From assembly GCF_030867095.1 (NCBI RefSeq), contig NC_081824.1:147093433-147157432 (forward strand): 64,000 nucleotides of DNA. The letters run 5' to 3'. Each line of letters opens with the position of its first letter. Within the stretch, counting starts at the first letter, position 1. Below, one piece after another: positions 12,726-22,861 of the stretch. The position numbers were made by a program, and so were the translations under genes. The stretch is from Alligator mississippiensis. Taxonomy: Eukaryota > Chordata > Crocodylia > Alligatoridae. The notes under the pieces are model-generated. The model ran no database searches and was not told the origin of the DNA. It saw only the letters and a list, made by a program, of their open reading frames with translations.

Positions 12726-13013
12726 AGGTCAAAGGGATGAGACTTCAGTGGCCGTGTCCCTTTGACCTAGCCAAAGACTTCCCATACCCTATTTCAGCCT
12801 CTAAAAAGTCTCCAGTGAAGCAGACAGACTTTTTGAGGTCCATAACCCAGTGTCTACAGACCCACTTCTGGGCCCCCACTGACAATATTTGTCTAAATTG
12901 TTCCAAACTCACCAATTCCACAATGTTGGTGGCCACACTGGATTCCAGTTTCAGCTACCAGGTGTATAAATCTTTAAGGCATCACGTCACTGCTTGGGGT
13001 TGAGAGTCTGAGT

Positions 13014-13748
13014 TAGGTTTCCCATATGCCTGGATTTTCCAGGACATGTCCTCTTTTTTGGACCCCTGCACTGTGTCTGGGTGGGTTTTTAAAATAAGAG
13101 CAAATGTCCAGGTTTTCTGCTCTCCTGGGCTGGCTGCTTGGGGATGGGAGCAGTGGGCAAGGTGATTGGCTGTTGGGGGTCACAGGCTTGCCACTCGGGC
13201 TCTCGCAAGCCAGGTAAAGAGTGAGAAAGAGAGAGAGAATATGTGTGTATATGTGTGTGTGTGAGAGAGAGAGACAGCAGGCACGTGCACAATGCAGGAG
13301 CTACTTGTGCATCAGGGCTGTGGGGGGGCATGGGTCTGCAGGTTGGGAGTGAAGGGCACTGGCAGGGCTGGGAAGTGGGCAGGGAGCTGTGGATCACAAG
13401 TGAGGGGCATGGGAAACAGGATGGGTTACTGTGGGTTGGGTGTGCAGGGCACTGGCAGCACTAGGGGGGCTGTGGGTTGGGATTGAGGGGCATCAGCAAG
13501 GGGTTGAGGGTAGGGTACTGCTGTTTGGGATTGAGGGGCACTGGCAGGGTTGGGGTCAGTGGGTCTGGCATGAGGGGCAGCAGCAGGGTTGGGGGTGTGC
13601 TGTGGCTTTTCAGTGAGGGGCAACAGAATGGGCAGGGGCAGGCAGGGCATGTCATTGCCCCCCCCCAATCATATTCCCCTTGCCCCCCCCCCCGCAGTCC
13701 CCTGTGACAGGTGTCCTCTTTTTTGGACCTGGAAATATGATAACCCTA
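13014..13748. mobile_element. hAT-type non-autonomous element with minisatellite core (735 bp)
   Basis: The termini are inverted: the left is TAGGTTTCCCATATG, and the right read in reverse is TAGGGTTATCATATT. Both continue into 'aggacatgtcctctttttt' or 'aggtgtcctcttttttgg' text. The flanks gtctgagt (13006-13013) and gtttgagt (13749-13756) match at 7 of 8 positions, a good hAT target duplication. The interior is an array of degenerate G-rich repeats. The copy at 7425-8749 belongs to the same family. Confidence 0.8.
13310..13625. repeat. Degenerate G-rich minisatellite inside the hAT element
   Basis: Units of the general form 'gggattgaggggcactggca' plus 'gggttggg' recur with variable spacing. 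Open frames across this region are stop-poor artefacts. Confidence 0.75.
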
Positions 13749-13756
13749 GTTTGAGT

Positions 13757-15080
13757 GCAATGGCTTTCTCAGTCAGCCCTTTTAAAATGAAAACACAGTC
13801 CTTGCTTGCAAAACAAACCAAATCAGCAAATTAAAACTGATAACCCTACTCCGGGAGGGGAGGTCGGGGGGGGGGGGGACCAGGAGCGGCGCTTTTGCTC
13901 TGGTCCCTTCTTAGTGTCAAAGCTTGCCTGGAATTCAGTCCCTTTCTTGCTTACAGAGTTCATGGGCTCATTTTTCTACCAGTTTTCCATAGCACTGTAC
14001 CCAACCTTCTTAAGGATTTAGATACTAAGGTATACTAAGGTTAATACTCTCTCCTCAAGCCCACATTAGTGCAACAGACCCAGGCTTCCCTCACTTTGGT
14101 TTATTGGAGAAAAACCATATATTCTCAAATCCTTGGTGAGCTTCTTTTAGTATTTCTGAAAACCAGAAACAAAGCACTTGGTCATATCCAAGAACATCTC
14201 AGGCAGAGCACTCAGCTCACACAGTGGTGGGGCAGGTTGTTCCCTGGCCTCTCAGTTAAGCTGGTTATGACAGTCCCTAGGCCAGTCCCTCAGCTCAACT
14301 GGAGGGACCACAGTGGTGGGGGAAGCAAATTATCCTTTTACCTTGGCTACCCCTTGCCTCACTTTACTTTGAAGTTTAATGCCTTGCTGAGTCTAGCTCA
14401 AAGCTGTCTCACACCTATCAGCTGGCAAAGCAGGTTCTCTAAGAGAGGTCAGGTCCCCTTGCATGGCCTCCCTTTGCTGTGCCTATTCCAGTGTGGGGTA
14501 TGTACATTTTGCAAATGCAATGAATATAATTTGGACCAGAAAGCTTTTTTTGCAAGGTAACTCAGATCTTCTCAATATTGCCATACTGGAAACAAAGGAT
14601 GCATTCAGGAGGGATGGGCAAGCAATTGCTGTTAAGCTTCTCATTCCCTCATTTTTAGACACAGACAAGCCAGCCAAATTGCTACAATTTCACTGTATCC
14701 AGAGAGTACAGGCTTCTCCAGCACCTGTTATGAAAGTGCTGATGGCTTAAATGAAGAAATCAAACATGCAGTGTGACATATCTAAGGAATTTGTACCAAA
14801 AAAGCCTGGAGGTTATATGAGGCCATCCAGGAGAGAACACTATTTCTTTGCTGCTTATGCAAAGCTCCAGTCAGTAACTGGGACATACTATACTGTACTA
14901 AGGCACAAGTTTGTGGTCTAACATCTTCAGTGGTCAAGAGTAAATATAGACAAGAGTTCTTGATTTAACTAGCAGGTATACACAGTCTTAATACTCTATC
15001 AAGCCCATTTTATTCAAAAGAGTTAAGGGGCCCCTTGGCATTTCCATTGACCAAGACCAATACAAATCACTTAAGGAGCC
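13757..15080. other. Unassigned sequence with a G13 run
   Basis: It includes a homopolymer of 13 G at 13866-13878. The longest frame (14069-14560, 163 codons) shows no recognisable domain and no conserved neighbours. I do not call it a gene. Confidence 0.4.
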
Positions 15081-15342
15081 AAGCTACCTAAGCCTAGTGG
15101 CCCCCAGGGTTAGCATGGTTAAGACATGTCTATTTCTGCATGCAACAGCACACAAGGGAATTAGGTGGTGGTTATTCTGGCCAGCCACTTCTGACTCTTT
15201 AGGCCAAATGCCCAGGTACTCATTTGTAGCTGGATTGATAGAAGGTAAACTATGGCATGAGTCCAGACCAGGGCTTGAACTCACATGCCTGAAACTATTG
15301 TAAGATACTTTAACGATGCTGCGATACTGCCCCTGAGCTGAT
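15081..15342 (-). mobile_element. tRNA-derived SINE
   Basis: Read on the minus strand, the element begins near 15342 with 'ggggcagtatcgcagc', an A-box-like stretch. About 50 bases later comes 'gagttcaagccctgg', close to the RNA polymerase III B-box consensus GGTTCRANNCC. The tRNA-like head is followed by an unrelated body and no intact cloverleaf. This identifies a tRNA-derived SINE rather than a tRNA gene. Ends are approximate. Confidence 0.65.
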
Positions 15343-15880
15343 AGGGCAGGTTGTGCATGTTGATGTTTCAAAACTGACTGGCTAAAACAACTCTGAGTTT
15401 TGTTTCACTACATCTGCTAGTAACACCATAGCTTGAAGAAACTTGTCATTCATCCCACTTGTAGCTCTGCAGAGAGACAGGAGGTACTCAGAAAGGTGGC
15501 AGCAGCACCATTGTGCCTATTTGATTTCACGTTGAATAACCAGCCTACCAATTCTGGGGGTACATAGGGATGAAACCCACAGTGTTTAGAGAGTGATCTA
15601 CCATTGTTTTACACTGTTGTATATTGTCTGTGATTTATCTTAGAGGAACAGAGACATAATGTCAATGAACCTCCATATTTATTATAAGGTGTTGTTGAGG
15701 GGAAAATTATAGCAATGTAAATCTCAAATGAGACTGACTTTATTCACTTCATAGGTGTTACTTTTGATTTACACCTGCATAAATGAGAAGAGAAGCTGGC
15801 CTTTACATAACACAAAATTTCTCAGATCCCAAAATTTTGTCTTGGGAAGGAAAAACAACCTGATGTGGTCACACATACAT
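15343..15880. other. Unassigned AT-rich sequence
   Basis: No gene or clear repeat seen. Confidence 0.4.
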
Positions 15881-16176
15881 GTGGCAGAGCAGATTTGATT
15901 AATCAAGTCTGCTGCGAGTCTGCTGGAGCATGCTAATTAGTGCGCTCCAGCAGCCTCTGCGTCACATGTATTTAGCATCCCTGTGTTTCAAAAAGGTGGC
16001 GGGGGCACTTTAACTAAAACTTGTTGAACAAACTTTAGTTAAAGTGTCCCACCACCATTTTGAAACATGGGATGCTAAATACACATGATGCTGTGGGCGT
16101 TTAAATTACTGCAGCTCTCAGAGCTGCTCTAATTAAAGAGCCCCCTCCATCTCAGAGCACGTGTATAGACACCCAC
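15881..16176. mobile_element. Foldback miniature element with a ~55-bp hairpin
   Basis: Two long arms, 15963-16018 and 16034-16087, are reverse complements with only a few mismatches and a 15-base spacer. Both contain 'atttagcatcc' and 'actttaactaaa' or their complements. The right outer edge, read in reverse, is 'CTGTGGGTGTCTATACACG', which matches the terminus shared by the foldback elements at 32.2, 37.1, 45.2 and 48.6 kb. No coding capacity. Confidence 0.7.
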
Positions 16177-16478
16177 AGTTTTCAGCCCATCCACAAAACT
16201 CTTTCTGCTCCGGTGTGATTCTAGGATATTTCAAAGTACCCGAAGAGATGGTGCTACAATTTTGGGTTGGACCTAAGTTATTGTGTAGATGAAGTACAAA
16301 AGATGGAGGAATATTCAAGCCATTAACGTGCTTTCTTGTGTCCGTTTGATACTGGGGTTCAAAGCAGAAAAGTTTCACTGGAGTTTCATGAAATGCTAGT
16401 ACGTAGTCTTTGGTAGTGGAAGAAACATTGCACCAATTAGCTGGGCTTCCACAAGATCAGTGAAACTGGTGTTTATAG

Positions 16479-16588
16479 CAGCGTTCCCTCTAAGCTGCAT
16501 TGTGTGTGCAGCCATGCAAACGCACCTGGCAGTATGGCATGAGTGTGCCTGCATGGCTGTGCATGCCACACAGCTTGAGGGAACGCTG
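16479..16588. mobile_element. Minimal hAT element (110 bp) with perfect target duplication
   Basis: Terminal inverted repeats are CAGCGTTCCCTCTAAGCTG on the left and, in reverse, CAGCGTTCCCTCAAGCTG on the right. The identical 8-mers gtttatag flank it at 16471-16478 and 16589-16596. At 110 bp it is little more than two ends with a CA/TG-rich centre. Confidence 0.92.
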
Positions 16589-16596
16589 GTTTATAG

Positions 16597-18897
16597 TGCT
16601 GTCCTAGGTGATATCAAACTTTCATTTAACTATGAAATTAAGTTATCTAAACAATTGTATCATGGAAAATAAAACACATCTTGTCTATACTATAGTCTCT
16701 AAATTATATGCTATCATGTCATAACTTCTCTTTGTTACTAGCCAAACCTGTGATAAACTTGTTGATGGAACAATGAAGTGCCAGTGATAGAAGGGGGATT
16801 TATTATGTTAGTAGAAACCAACAAAAAAAAAAAGAAGAAAAAGAATCAGTTTATTATAAATCTAACAGAGAGGATGGGTGTATAACTTCTAGCAAAAAAT
16901 TCTCCAAGAATGTTTTCAGGACCAACCCTGATTCATCCTCCAATTAAAAACTTGGACCTTAGCCTAAATCAGATCAGGATTTAAACACTGCACTTCTAAA
17001 CCCATCTCTAATAACCTGGGGACTAATCCCAATATCATCAATGTCCCATGAAAGAATCCCATTGACTTAACTGGGCTTTGGTTCAAGTCCCAGGTAAAAA
17101 ACCTGGAACACATCACGAATAACAATGGAAGAAGGAGTTCCGAGTTAGAATTTGTGTTAGTGGAATTTGAGATTAAACTTTCATCAGAGGATAAGGTCAG
17201 CTAGCTAGCTATCTGCCAGCATTTTGATGTGAATACTCTATTGTATAACACTGGGGAGAATGAAGCCAGTAGCATTTTTCTTAGAAAATAAGGGGCTGCC
17301 ATCATCAAAAAATATAACTAAAATCCTGGCATCCCCATATATTTTTTTGTTTTATATGTATATATTTGTGCATAGTTTGGAAAGTTACCATAGAGTATTC
17401 TAGCCAGAGTCAGACAGGTCAATCTCTGTGAACTCAAGATAAAGCTGCATGCCTTGAAAAAAAGCATAGGTCTGGAGACCAGGCTTGAGATAAACAGCAA
17501 TCTGAAAGATAATAGATTTGCCTGACATTGTTGTGTTGAGTAAATCATAACAAAACTTCAGAATACTGGAAGGAGGCCAGGAATTGGTGACTTACATTAT
17601 TGTTTCATTATCACACTTTTGGAAAGGTAAAATGAAAAGTGCTGTTTATTTTAATTAATATTCACTAACCTTTAACTCATGGTTCCCCAACATTATTTTG
17701 TTTCAAAGAAATCTCTGCTTTCAGTAAAGATAAAAAAGTGGCATGTTGGGTAATAGAAGAAATATGAGCAATAGGAACAGAAAAATGTCTTCAGAGACTC
17801 TGCAATACACCTGCCAATACAGATACATTTTCTCCCTAATTATTCCCCTTATTTGCCATTGCTGGATTATCTCTTAGGTGGCTTTTCCTACAAACAACAG
17901 TGCAGAAGAAAGCAAGAAGCCATTTCTTCTCTCAACCACATTCAAGAACATTTTCTTTCTAGGACTTCACTTTCAAAACATCTTTGTCTAACTTGCACCA
18001 AGGAAACATAAGAGTACACATATAAAGCCTGTATTTATGTATGTAAAGGATAAATACAGGTGGCTGAGTTACAACATTGGGACCAGATGGGGCTCAAGGT
18101 ACCGTTCAGCACGACTAAGGGCCTTGACACGTAACACATTAAAGCTGGTATAATTTATATTAGTTTTTTATACCAGTATAAATTACGCCTGTCTCTGAAG
18201 TAGACGGATAACCAGCTATCTCTGGGTTGCTTCAGGGAGCAATAGAATTTTATGTGCCATGAGAAACAACTACCCCAGGATAATCTGCAGGTAAACAAGC
18301 ACACGCCAGCGTAACTCAGCAAGTGTAGTTTTAGCCTTGACTTTTTTTAGGGCAGTTCTAACTCAGATTTGAGTAAGTCACATTCATTAAGGGCTGTCAT
18401 CCACATGTTTGTTCATTTTATATACTACTCTATAGACTGATGGGTAAAATCTAAGCTTTCCCTTGTATATTTTTCTGCTCATTTGTCTACTTTGTGTCCA
18501 TACAGATTAGAGACTGTCATGATCTGTAGTTTTTTGTATTTTGAACAGCACCTGGAATACATGGGATTCCACATCAGTGGAAATAAATAATAAATGCATG
18601 TGTTTTATGTATGTGTGTATGCGTGCATTTATTAATTTATGCGATTTTTATGCCACCTTTTTCAACAAAGCCTCAGGGCAGCTTACAGTAAAAGAGCAGA
18701 AAAACTTAGAAAACAGGAGGGTATCAAGAGAATTGTGCACCATATTTTCTGTTCAGGTACATATAATGTCAGGGCCCAATTCATACCCACTGAAGTTCAT
18801 GGAAAACTCTGATTTCCATAGGTGTTGAAGCCTTCCCAAATTGGTGAGGGCAGAAAGACATAATAGCATAAAATGTCTTCGATAATATTCTCACTCA
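16597..18897. other. AT-rich sequence without recognised gene
   Basis: No exon-like frame. Small purine and AT runs occur, for example near 16.82 kb. The segment near 18.49-18.60 kb resembles a SINE-type tail but is too decayed to assign. Confidence 0.4.
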
Positions 18898-19880
18898 TAC
18901 TGAGCACGTCTACACATGCATTTGATTCAGGATCATTTTACTTGCAAGTAAACTACTCACAAGTAAACGCTCCTGGGCAGGCATCTACACATGCAGGAAA
19001 GCAGGAGCAGATTTGCTGCTAATGGCAGCCAACTGCTCCTATTTCCTGGGGCCTTGCAATGGGCCCCTGCTGCCACCAGGGGAAGTACTACATTACCCCT
19101 GGGTACTAGCCCAGGGTCTGGCAAGGAGCATCAGACCAGGAGATACCTGTCTCCTGGCCAGGGCTGGGACATTACATCCTGCCCCCAGGGGCTGTCTGCT
19201 GTGAAGTGGGGACAATGTCCCCCTGCCCCTGCAGCAGGGAGCTCCTAGCCCTGGCTCTCTGATAATGGGCAAGGGACTTGGAAAGAGCTGCAGGGGAGGG
19301 GCAGGTCCCAGCCCCCTGCCCCATCCCCTGGTGGGGCAACTAGCAACAAGCACTGACATATTGGGGCAGGGGCCTGGGACCTACCCCACCCCTGCAGCTT
19401 TATCCAAGCCCCATGTTTCAATCACCCAATGGTGGCACAGGGCTGGGACCTGCCCCTGACCAGGACAGTTCCCAGACCCTGCTCTGCAATTGAAAGGCGG
19501 AGGCTGGGGAGCTTGTTCCTTGTCCAGCTCTGTGTTCATGGAGCTCCCCAGCCCCAGCTCCCTGATCACAGTGCTGGGTGGGGAACAAGTTCTCCAGCCT
19601 GTTCCCTGCTCATCTCTACTCTCACAGAGCTGAGTGGGGAACAGGCTCCCCAGCATCCCCAGTAGGGAGCTCCCAGAATTGGCTCCACAACTGTGGGACT
19701 CTTGCAGGGCCAAGATGGGAGGCAAGGGTCTGCCAGTACCAGCCCTACAACTGCAGGGCTCAGGCTGGGAGATAAGGGTCTCCCTGTACCAGTCCCATGA
19801 CCACAGAGCTGGTGCTGGGAGATAAGGGTCTCCCAGCCCCCCACTCCCTAATTATGATGGTGGAACAGGGACACAAATTT
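18898..19880. mobile_element. Foldback-family element with GC-rich repeat body, right end lost
   Basis: The left edge reads 'CTGAGCACGTCTACACATGC', like the shared terminus of the foldback family. An internal inverted pair around 'ttacttg...caagtaaa' follows near 18.94-18.97 kb. A GC-rich degenerate tandem array then occupies about 19.02-19.86 kb, with recurring 'gagataagggtctcccag', 'agctccc' and 'acagagctg' units. No right terminus is visible before the LTR element begins at 19881. Confidence 0.5.
19020..19860. repeat. Degenerate GC-rich tandem array
   Basis: Units of roughly 50-60 bases recur imperfectly, alternating 'gggagataagggtctcc' and 'cagagctggtgctggg'-like phrases. The several open frames of 60-115 codons on both strands over this array are artefacts of composition. 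Confidence 0.6.
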
Positions 19881-20152
19881 ACTAGATGGTTGTGGAGTCC
19901 TCCAACTTGGGTGTAAACCGCTCAAGCCTCTTATACGGCTAGCAAGCCAATCGCTAGCCGCCACATGGGAATAATTTAGAACTGGCCAATAGTGGGACAC
20001 AAATTTGCATGCGAATGGCGGGAACTCCTTTGCACCAGGGTTTTCTCTTTGCAACTGAGAAATGCACCCTGCAAAGAAAGCTCCTCGTGGCGGGAAATAA
20101 TTTAGCAGTGCCAAAGCGCACACAAACAAAATCACACCCTTGGGTTGTGACA
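19881..20152 (-). repeat. 3' LTR (probably truncated)
   Basis: It is 272 bp and 97% identical to 22862-23133. Its minus-strand start TGTCACAACC directly follows a polypurine tract. It ends ...CATCTAGT, not the usual CA, and lacks a poly(A) signal. With a TATA box only about 45 bases from its end, R and U5 are probably missing. The abutting flank (19868-19880) repeats 13 bases found inside the LTR at 19994-20006. Confidence 0.8.
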
Positions 20153-20161
20153 TCCCCCCTT
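20153..20161 (-). promoter_or_regulatory. Polypurine tract
   Basis: The minus strand reads AAGGGGGGA immediately before the LTR start TGTCACAACC. This is the standard position and composition of the plus-strand primer site in retroviral reverse transcription. The same bases are absent outside the other LTR, as expected. Confidence 0.85.
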
Positions 20162-20596
20162 GCTGAAGGCACAGCTGAATTATGCCATACACTCGTTACT
20201 CAGGTTATCGAGAGCTCTTACCACGGGTCATCAAACTAAACGGGTAAACACAAAATTAGCTAACATAAGAAGTTCATCCTCCAGGGATCGAATCAAATAA
20301 TAACCAACACAAATACATATACACATAATTAGATTCATAACAAAGAACTGCATGATCAGGGCTTCAGTGAGCATCATGACGAAGTCGCATGTCAAGCCCT
20401 CACTTCTTCTGATGATGTTATCCTTCTTGGGGCTTCTCTCCACCACGCACTTTGAATTCTGGATCTGTAAACAAAACTCTCAAAAAATAAGTTAACGTAT
20501 ATCAAAATATTTACAAAATTTCCATGGAACTACACTATCATTTCTAAAACATATAATACAGGTGTTTGCTACCTTGAACTACCCTCTCTTGCACAC
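20162..20596 (-). other. Non-coding internal segment between Gag frame and polypurine tract
   Basis: About 435 bp with only short frames on either strand and no pol or env motif. Confidence 0.6.
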
Positions 20597-22372
20597 TCAA
20601 CTAGATGAAATCGTCGAGGAGCCGTCGTCTAGTTCTTCTAGATAATGGAAACCTAACTCATAGGCCAGTTGCCATTGGCCTGCGTCCCCTAAAATCCGAA
20701 GTTGTTGCTTATTGAGTCCAGAACACTGTAGGAGAAATCCAAACATGTATCGCTCTTCTGGTGTTCTCTGTGGCAATGATGGAAGATCGGATTCGCGGTG
20801 TCTTGCGCCTTGAGCCTCAGTCAGGTGTCGACGTTCCCGATCATTAGATAATCTTGGCTCCATCAGGATACGCAGTCGTGACAACTGACGAAGATTACTC
20901 ACGGGTTGGTTCACCATTGGGTTAAGCAGAATCCGAAGGATGACGATGTTCTTTCGCCCATAAACCTCAAGACAACTATCTGTGCTGTGAATGGTTACTG
21001 GAACGGTTCCAGGATCTCATAGATGACGGTGAGGCCATGGTCTTATTCGCTGGAGTGATGTCAGTCCCAGCGCACATGCTCTGGGGTTCCAGGCACAGTA
21101 CGAGACTCCGATGATCGCTAGCATGAGATGTTCTGCACCGGTATGTTCTGGCTGTCCGTCATGCCATACGTGGGCTTTCTGACCGATCAGTCCTGCAACA
21201 AGCGCTGGCAGTGGAATAGTCCAGTGAACGTTGAATGCCACCATGTCGATGTCAGTGACATGTCCTCCACTCCACGAAGTTTGTCTAACCAAGACGCTTG
21301 CTTCTTCCTGGTTCAGCAGGTCGGATCCAAGTTCCACGACCAAACGTCCCAACCATACAGCTAGAGTTTCTACAGGTTGGATTCTTGATTCTCTGCACAG
21401 CTCCTGTAGTTCAGTTCTGGTGCGAGCATAGTAGGCAGTAGCAACTCGGCTGGTTGTTGCTACAGGCTGATCTGTTACTTCGGGAGTTATTGCTGCTGTG
21501 GGAATCATTGTTGTTATTGTTTCAGGCAGGAGGGGCGGATGCACTCCTCCACTCGATTCTCCCTTCCGTTGGCAAGAAGGCGTGGTCGCCAGAAGCGACG
21601 CTGCGTCGGTGGGCGGGGTCGCCGGCCAAACTCTCGCGGGTTTCTCCGAAGCTCCACCCTTCTCTTCCGGTTCTTCCACACGGTCTCCCTCTTGCTTGGT
21701 GCCATCTTGGTGTGGTGTCTCAGGATTTTCTTTCACAGCCGCTTCTTTGACCACTTGAACGGCCATACACAGCTGGGCTTTCAAACTTAAATTCTTTTGC
21801 TTTAGATCGGTTATAGTGCGAAAAGTTGCAGTTAGCATTCCCCCCTTGTCGTATTTTGGGGCCACCCTCTCATCTGCGGCACGTTCCTCCGTCTCCAGAT
21901 CTTTGCGGAGCTCGGATGGAAGCTCGCAACCCTTTAATCTAGATGCTACCATAAAGGGAGCGAACCAGTCTATCGGCACCGGTTCTTCACTCTCCCGAGC
22001 ACATCTTTGGCAACAGCCACACTCCCGGGTGAGGGTCGGGTTTACTGCGCCTGCCGGGTTGACTCTGGTGAGGGACACAGTGTCGAGGGGCCTGAACAGG
22101 ACCCGCTCATCACTCATTATATGCCCGAATGCCACGGGGTGAAGATACACTTCCCTCTCTTTCGGGGCTCCATCTTTGGAAGCTCCCTCTTCTCCCTTCA
22201 GCGAAAGGCGTCCGCTGATAAACCTCTCACCCGTTCCGCCCGCCTGGTGGTAAGCGATATGCACCTCCAGTTCCATAAAGTTTTCTACTTGGCGTTTTCC
22301 ACTGCGCCAAGAGCAGTTCTTAACTAATTCTAGCTCCAGCGTGCCTTCCCCTGATCCCATCCTCGTTGCCAT
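20597..22372 (-). pseudogene. gag: Gag-like capsid protein, one in-frame TGA
   Basis: The minus-strand frame opens at an ATG at 22372 (product begins MATRMGSGEG). It runs 451 codons to a TGA at 21019-21017 and continues in the same frame for another 139 codons to a stop at 20597-20599. Open sequence also extends upstream of the ATG, but from a GTG and across text that is leader in the second copy, so I prefer the ATG. Features by residue: Cys-rich ECGCCQRC near 115-122; an acidic coiled-coil-prone stretch near 150-215; a Pro/Thr-rich linker to about 315; then a capsid-like segment with IQPVETLAVWLGRL near 335-350, which fits the retroviral major homology pattern Q..E....W..RL. No CCHC zinc knuckle and no pro/pol follow. 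The TGA could be CpG decay of an arginine CGA; readthrough is a less likely alternative. Function inferred: self-assembling capsid. Confidence 0.72.
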
Positions 22373-22489
22373 GTGCGGGCTGGGAGCAGTCCGAGGCTTT
22401 CGGGGGCATGCGGCGGGCTGTGTCCAGCAGCCCTGGCATGTGGGTAGGGGAATGCAGGCCGGCGGACTAGAATTAGGCACGGACGCGTA

Positions 22490-22861
22490 GCGGTTGATTA
22501 AAGATTATTTTACTTACACCGTAGATGGTCGCGGTGCAGGCAGGAAAAACTTGCTTGCGTTGCAGTTACAGACAGACACGTGGAGTTTGCTAGGCTCCAC
22601 AACAAGAACTCGAACAAGACCCGCAGAAAACTCGAGCCTCTTGAAATAACTCAGACAGAGCTCTGGATACACACACTCACAAAGCTTGCTAGGCTCCGTG
22701 GAACAAGCGCGCAGGGAAAGGGTTCGTCGAGGGATCGCGCTCGGCGTTGGGGAGAGGCCAGAGGTTGATCAGACCCCTATAGCCTTCTTAAGGCACAAGC
22801 TGGGTCCGTTAGGCTCCGCAGTGCTTAGAGTTCTTCACGAGACGTGAAGTCCTCCTCCTCC
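22490..22861 (-). ncRNA. Structured leader (R-U5/5' UTR) with repeated hairpins
   Basis: It lies downstream of the U3 promoter and upstream of gag. The best hairpin is at 22580-22600: a GTGGAG/CTCCAC stem closes a nine-base loop read as CCTAGCAAA on the element strand. Partial repeats of the same unit lie near 22683-22702 and 22801-22820. Three corresponding units occur in the second copy at 45.66-45.89 kb. On the element strand, GTGTAAGTAAAATAATC at about 22503-22519 holds both a GTAAGT donor-like string and an A/T-rich string that could be a poly(A) signal. Roles are inferred. Confidence 0.6.

Noticed and set aside
14069..14560. 163-codon open frame as a possible gene
   Set aside because: No recognisable domain, no exon structure or neighbouring coding sequence, and unremarkable composition.
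15240..15342. tRNA gene on the minus strand
   Set aside because: A- and B-box-like strings are present, but the sequence does not fold into an intact cloverleaf and continues into a SINE body.
19020..19860. Multiple 60-115 codon frames on both strands as small genes
   Set aside because: They fall in a GC-rich degenerate tandem array and share no conserved start, domain or partner.
22373..22480. Upstream extension of the Gag frame to a GTG at 22480
   Set aside because: The extension aligns with leader sequence in the second copy, where the reading frame diverges. ATG at 22372 is the first plausible start.
22480..22861. A primer-binding site for a specific tRNA
   Set aside because: No stretch after either candidate LTR end convincingly begins TGG and matches a tRNA 3' end. 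I could not assign one by eye.
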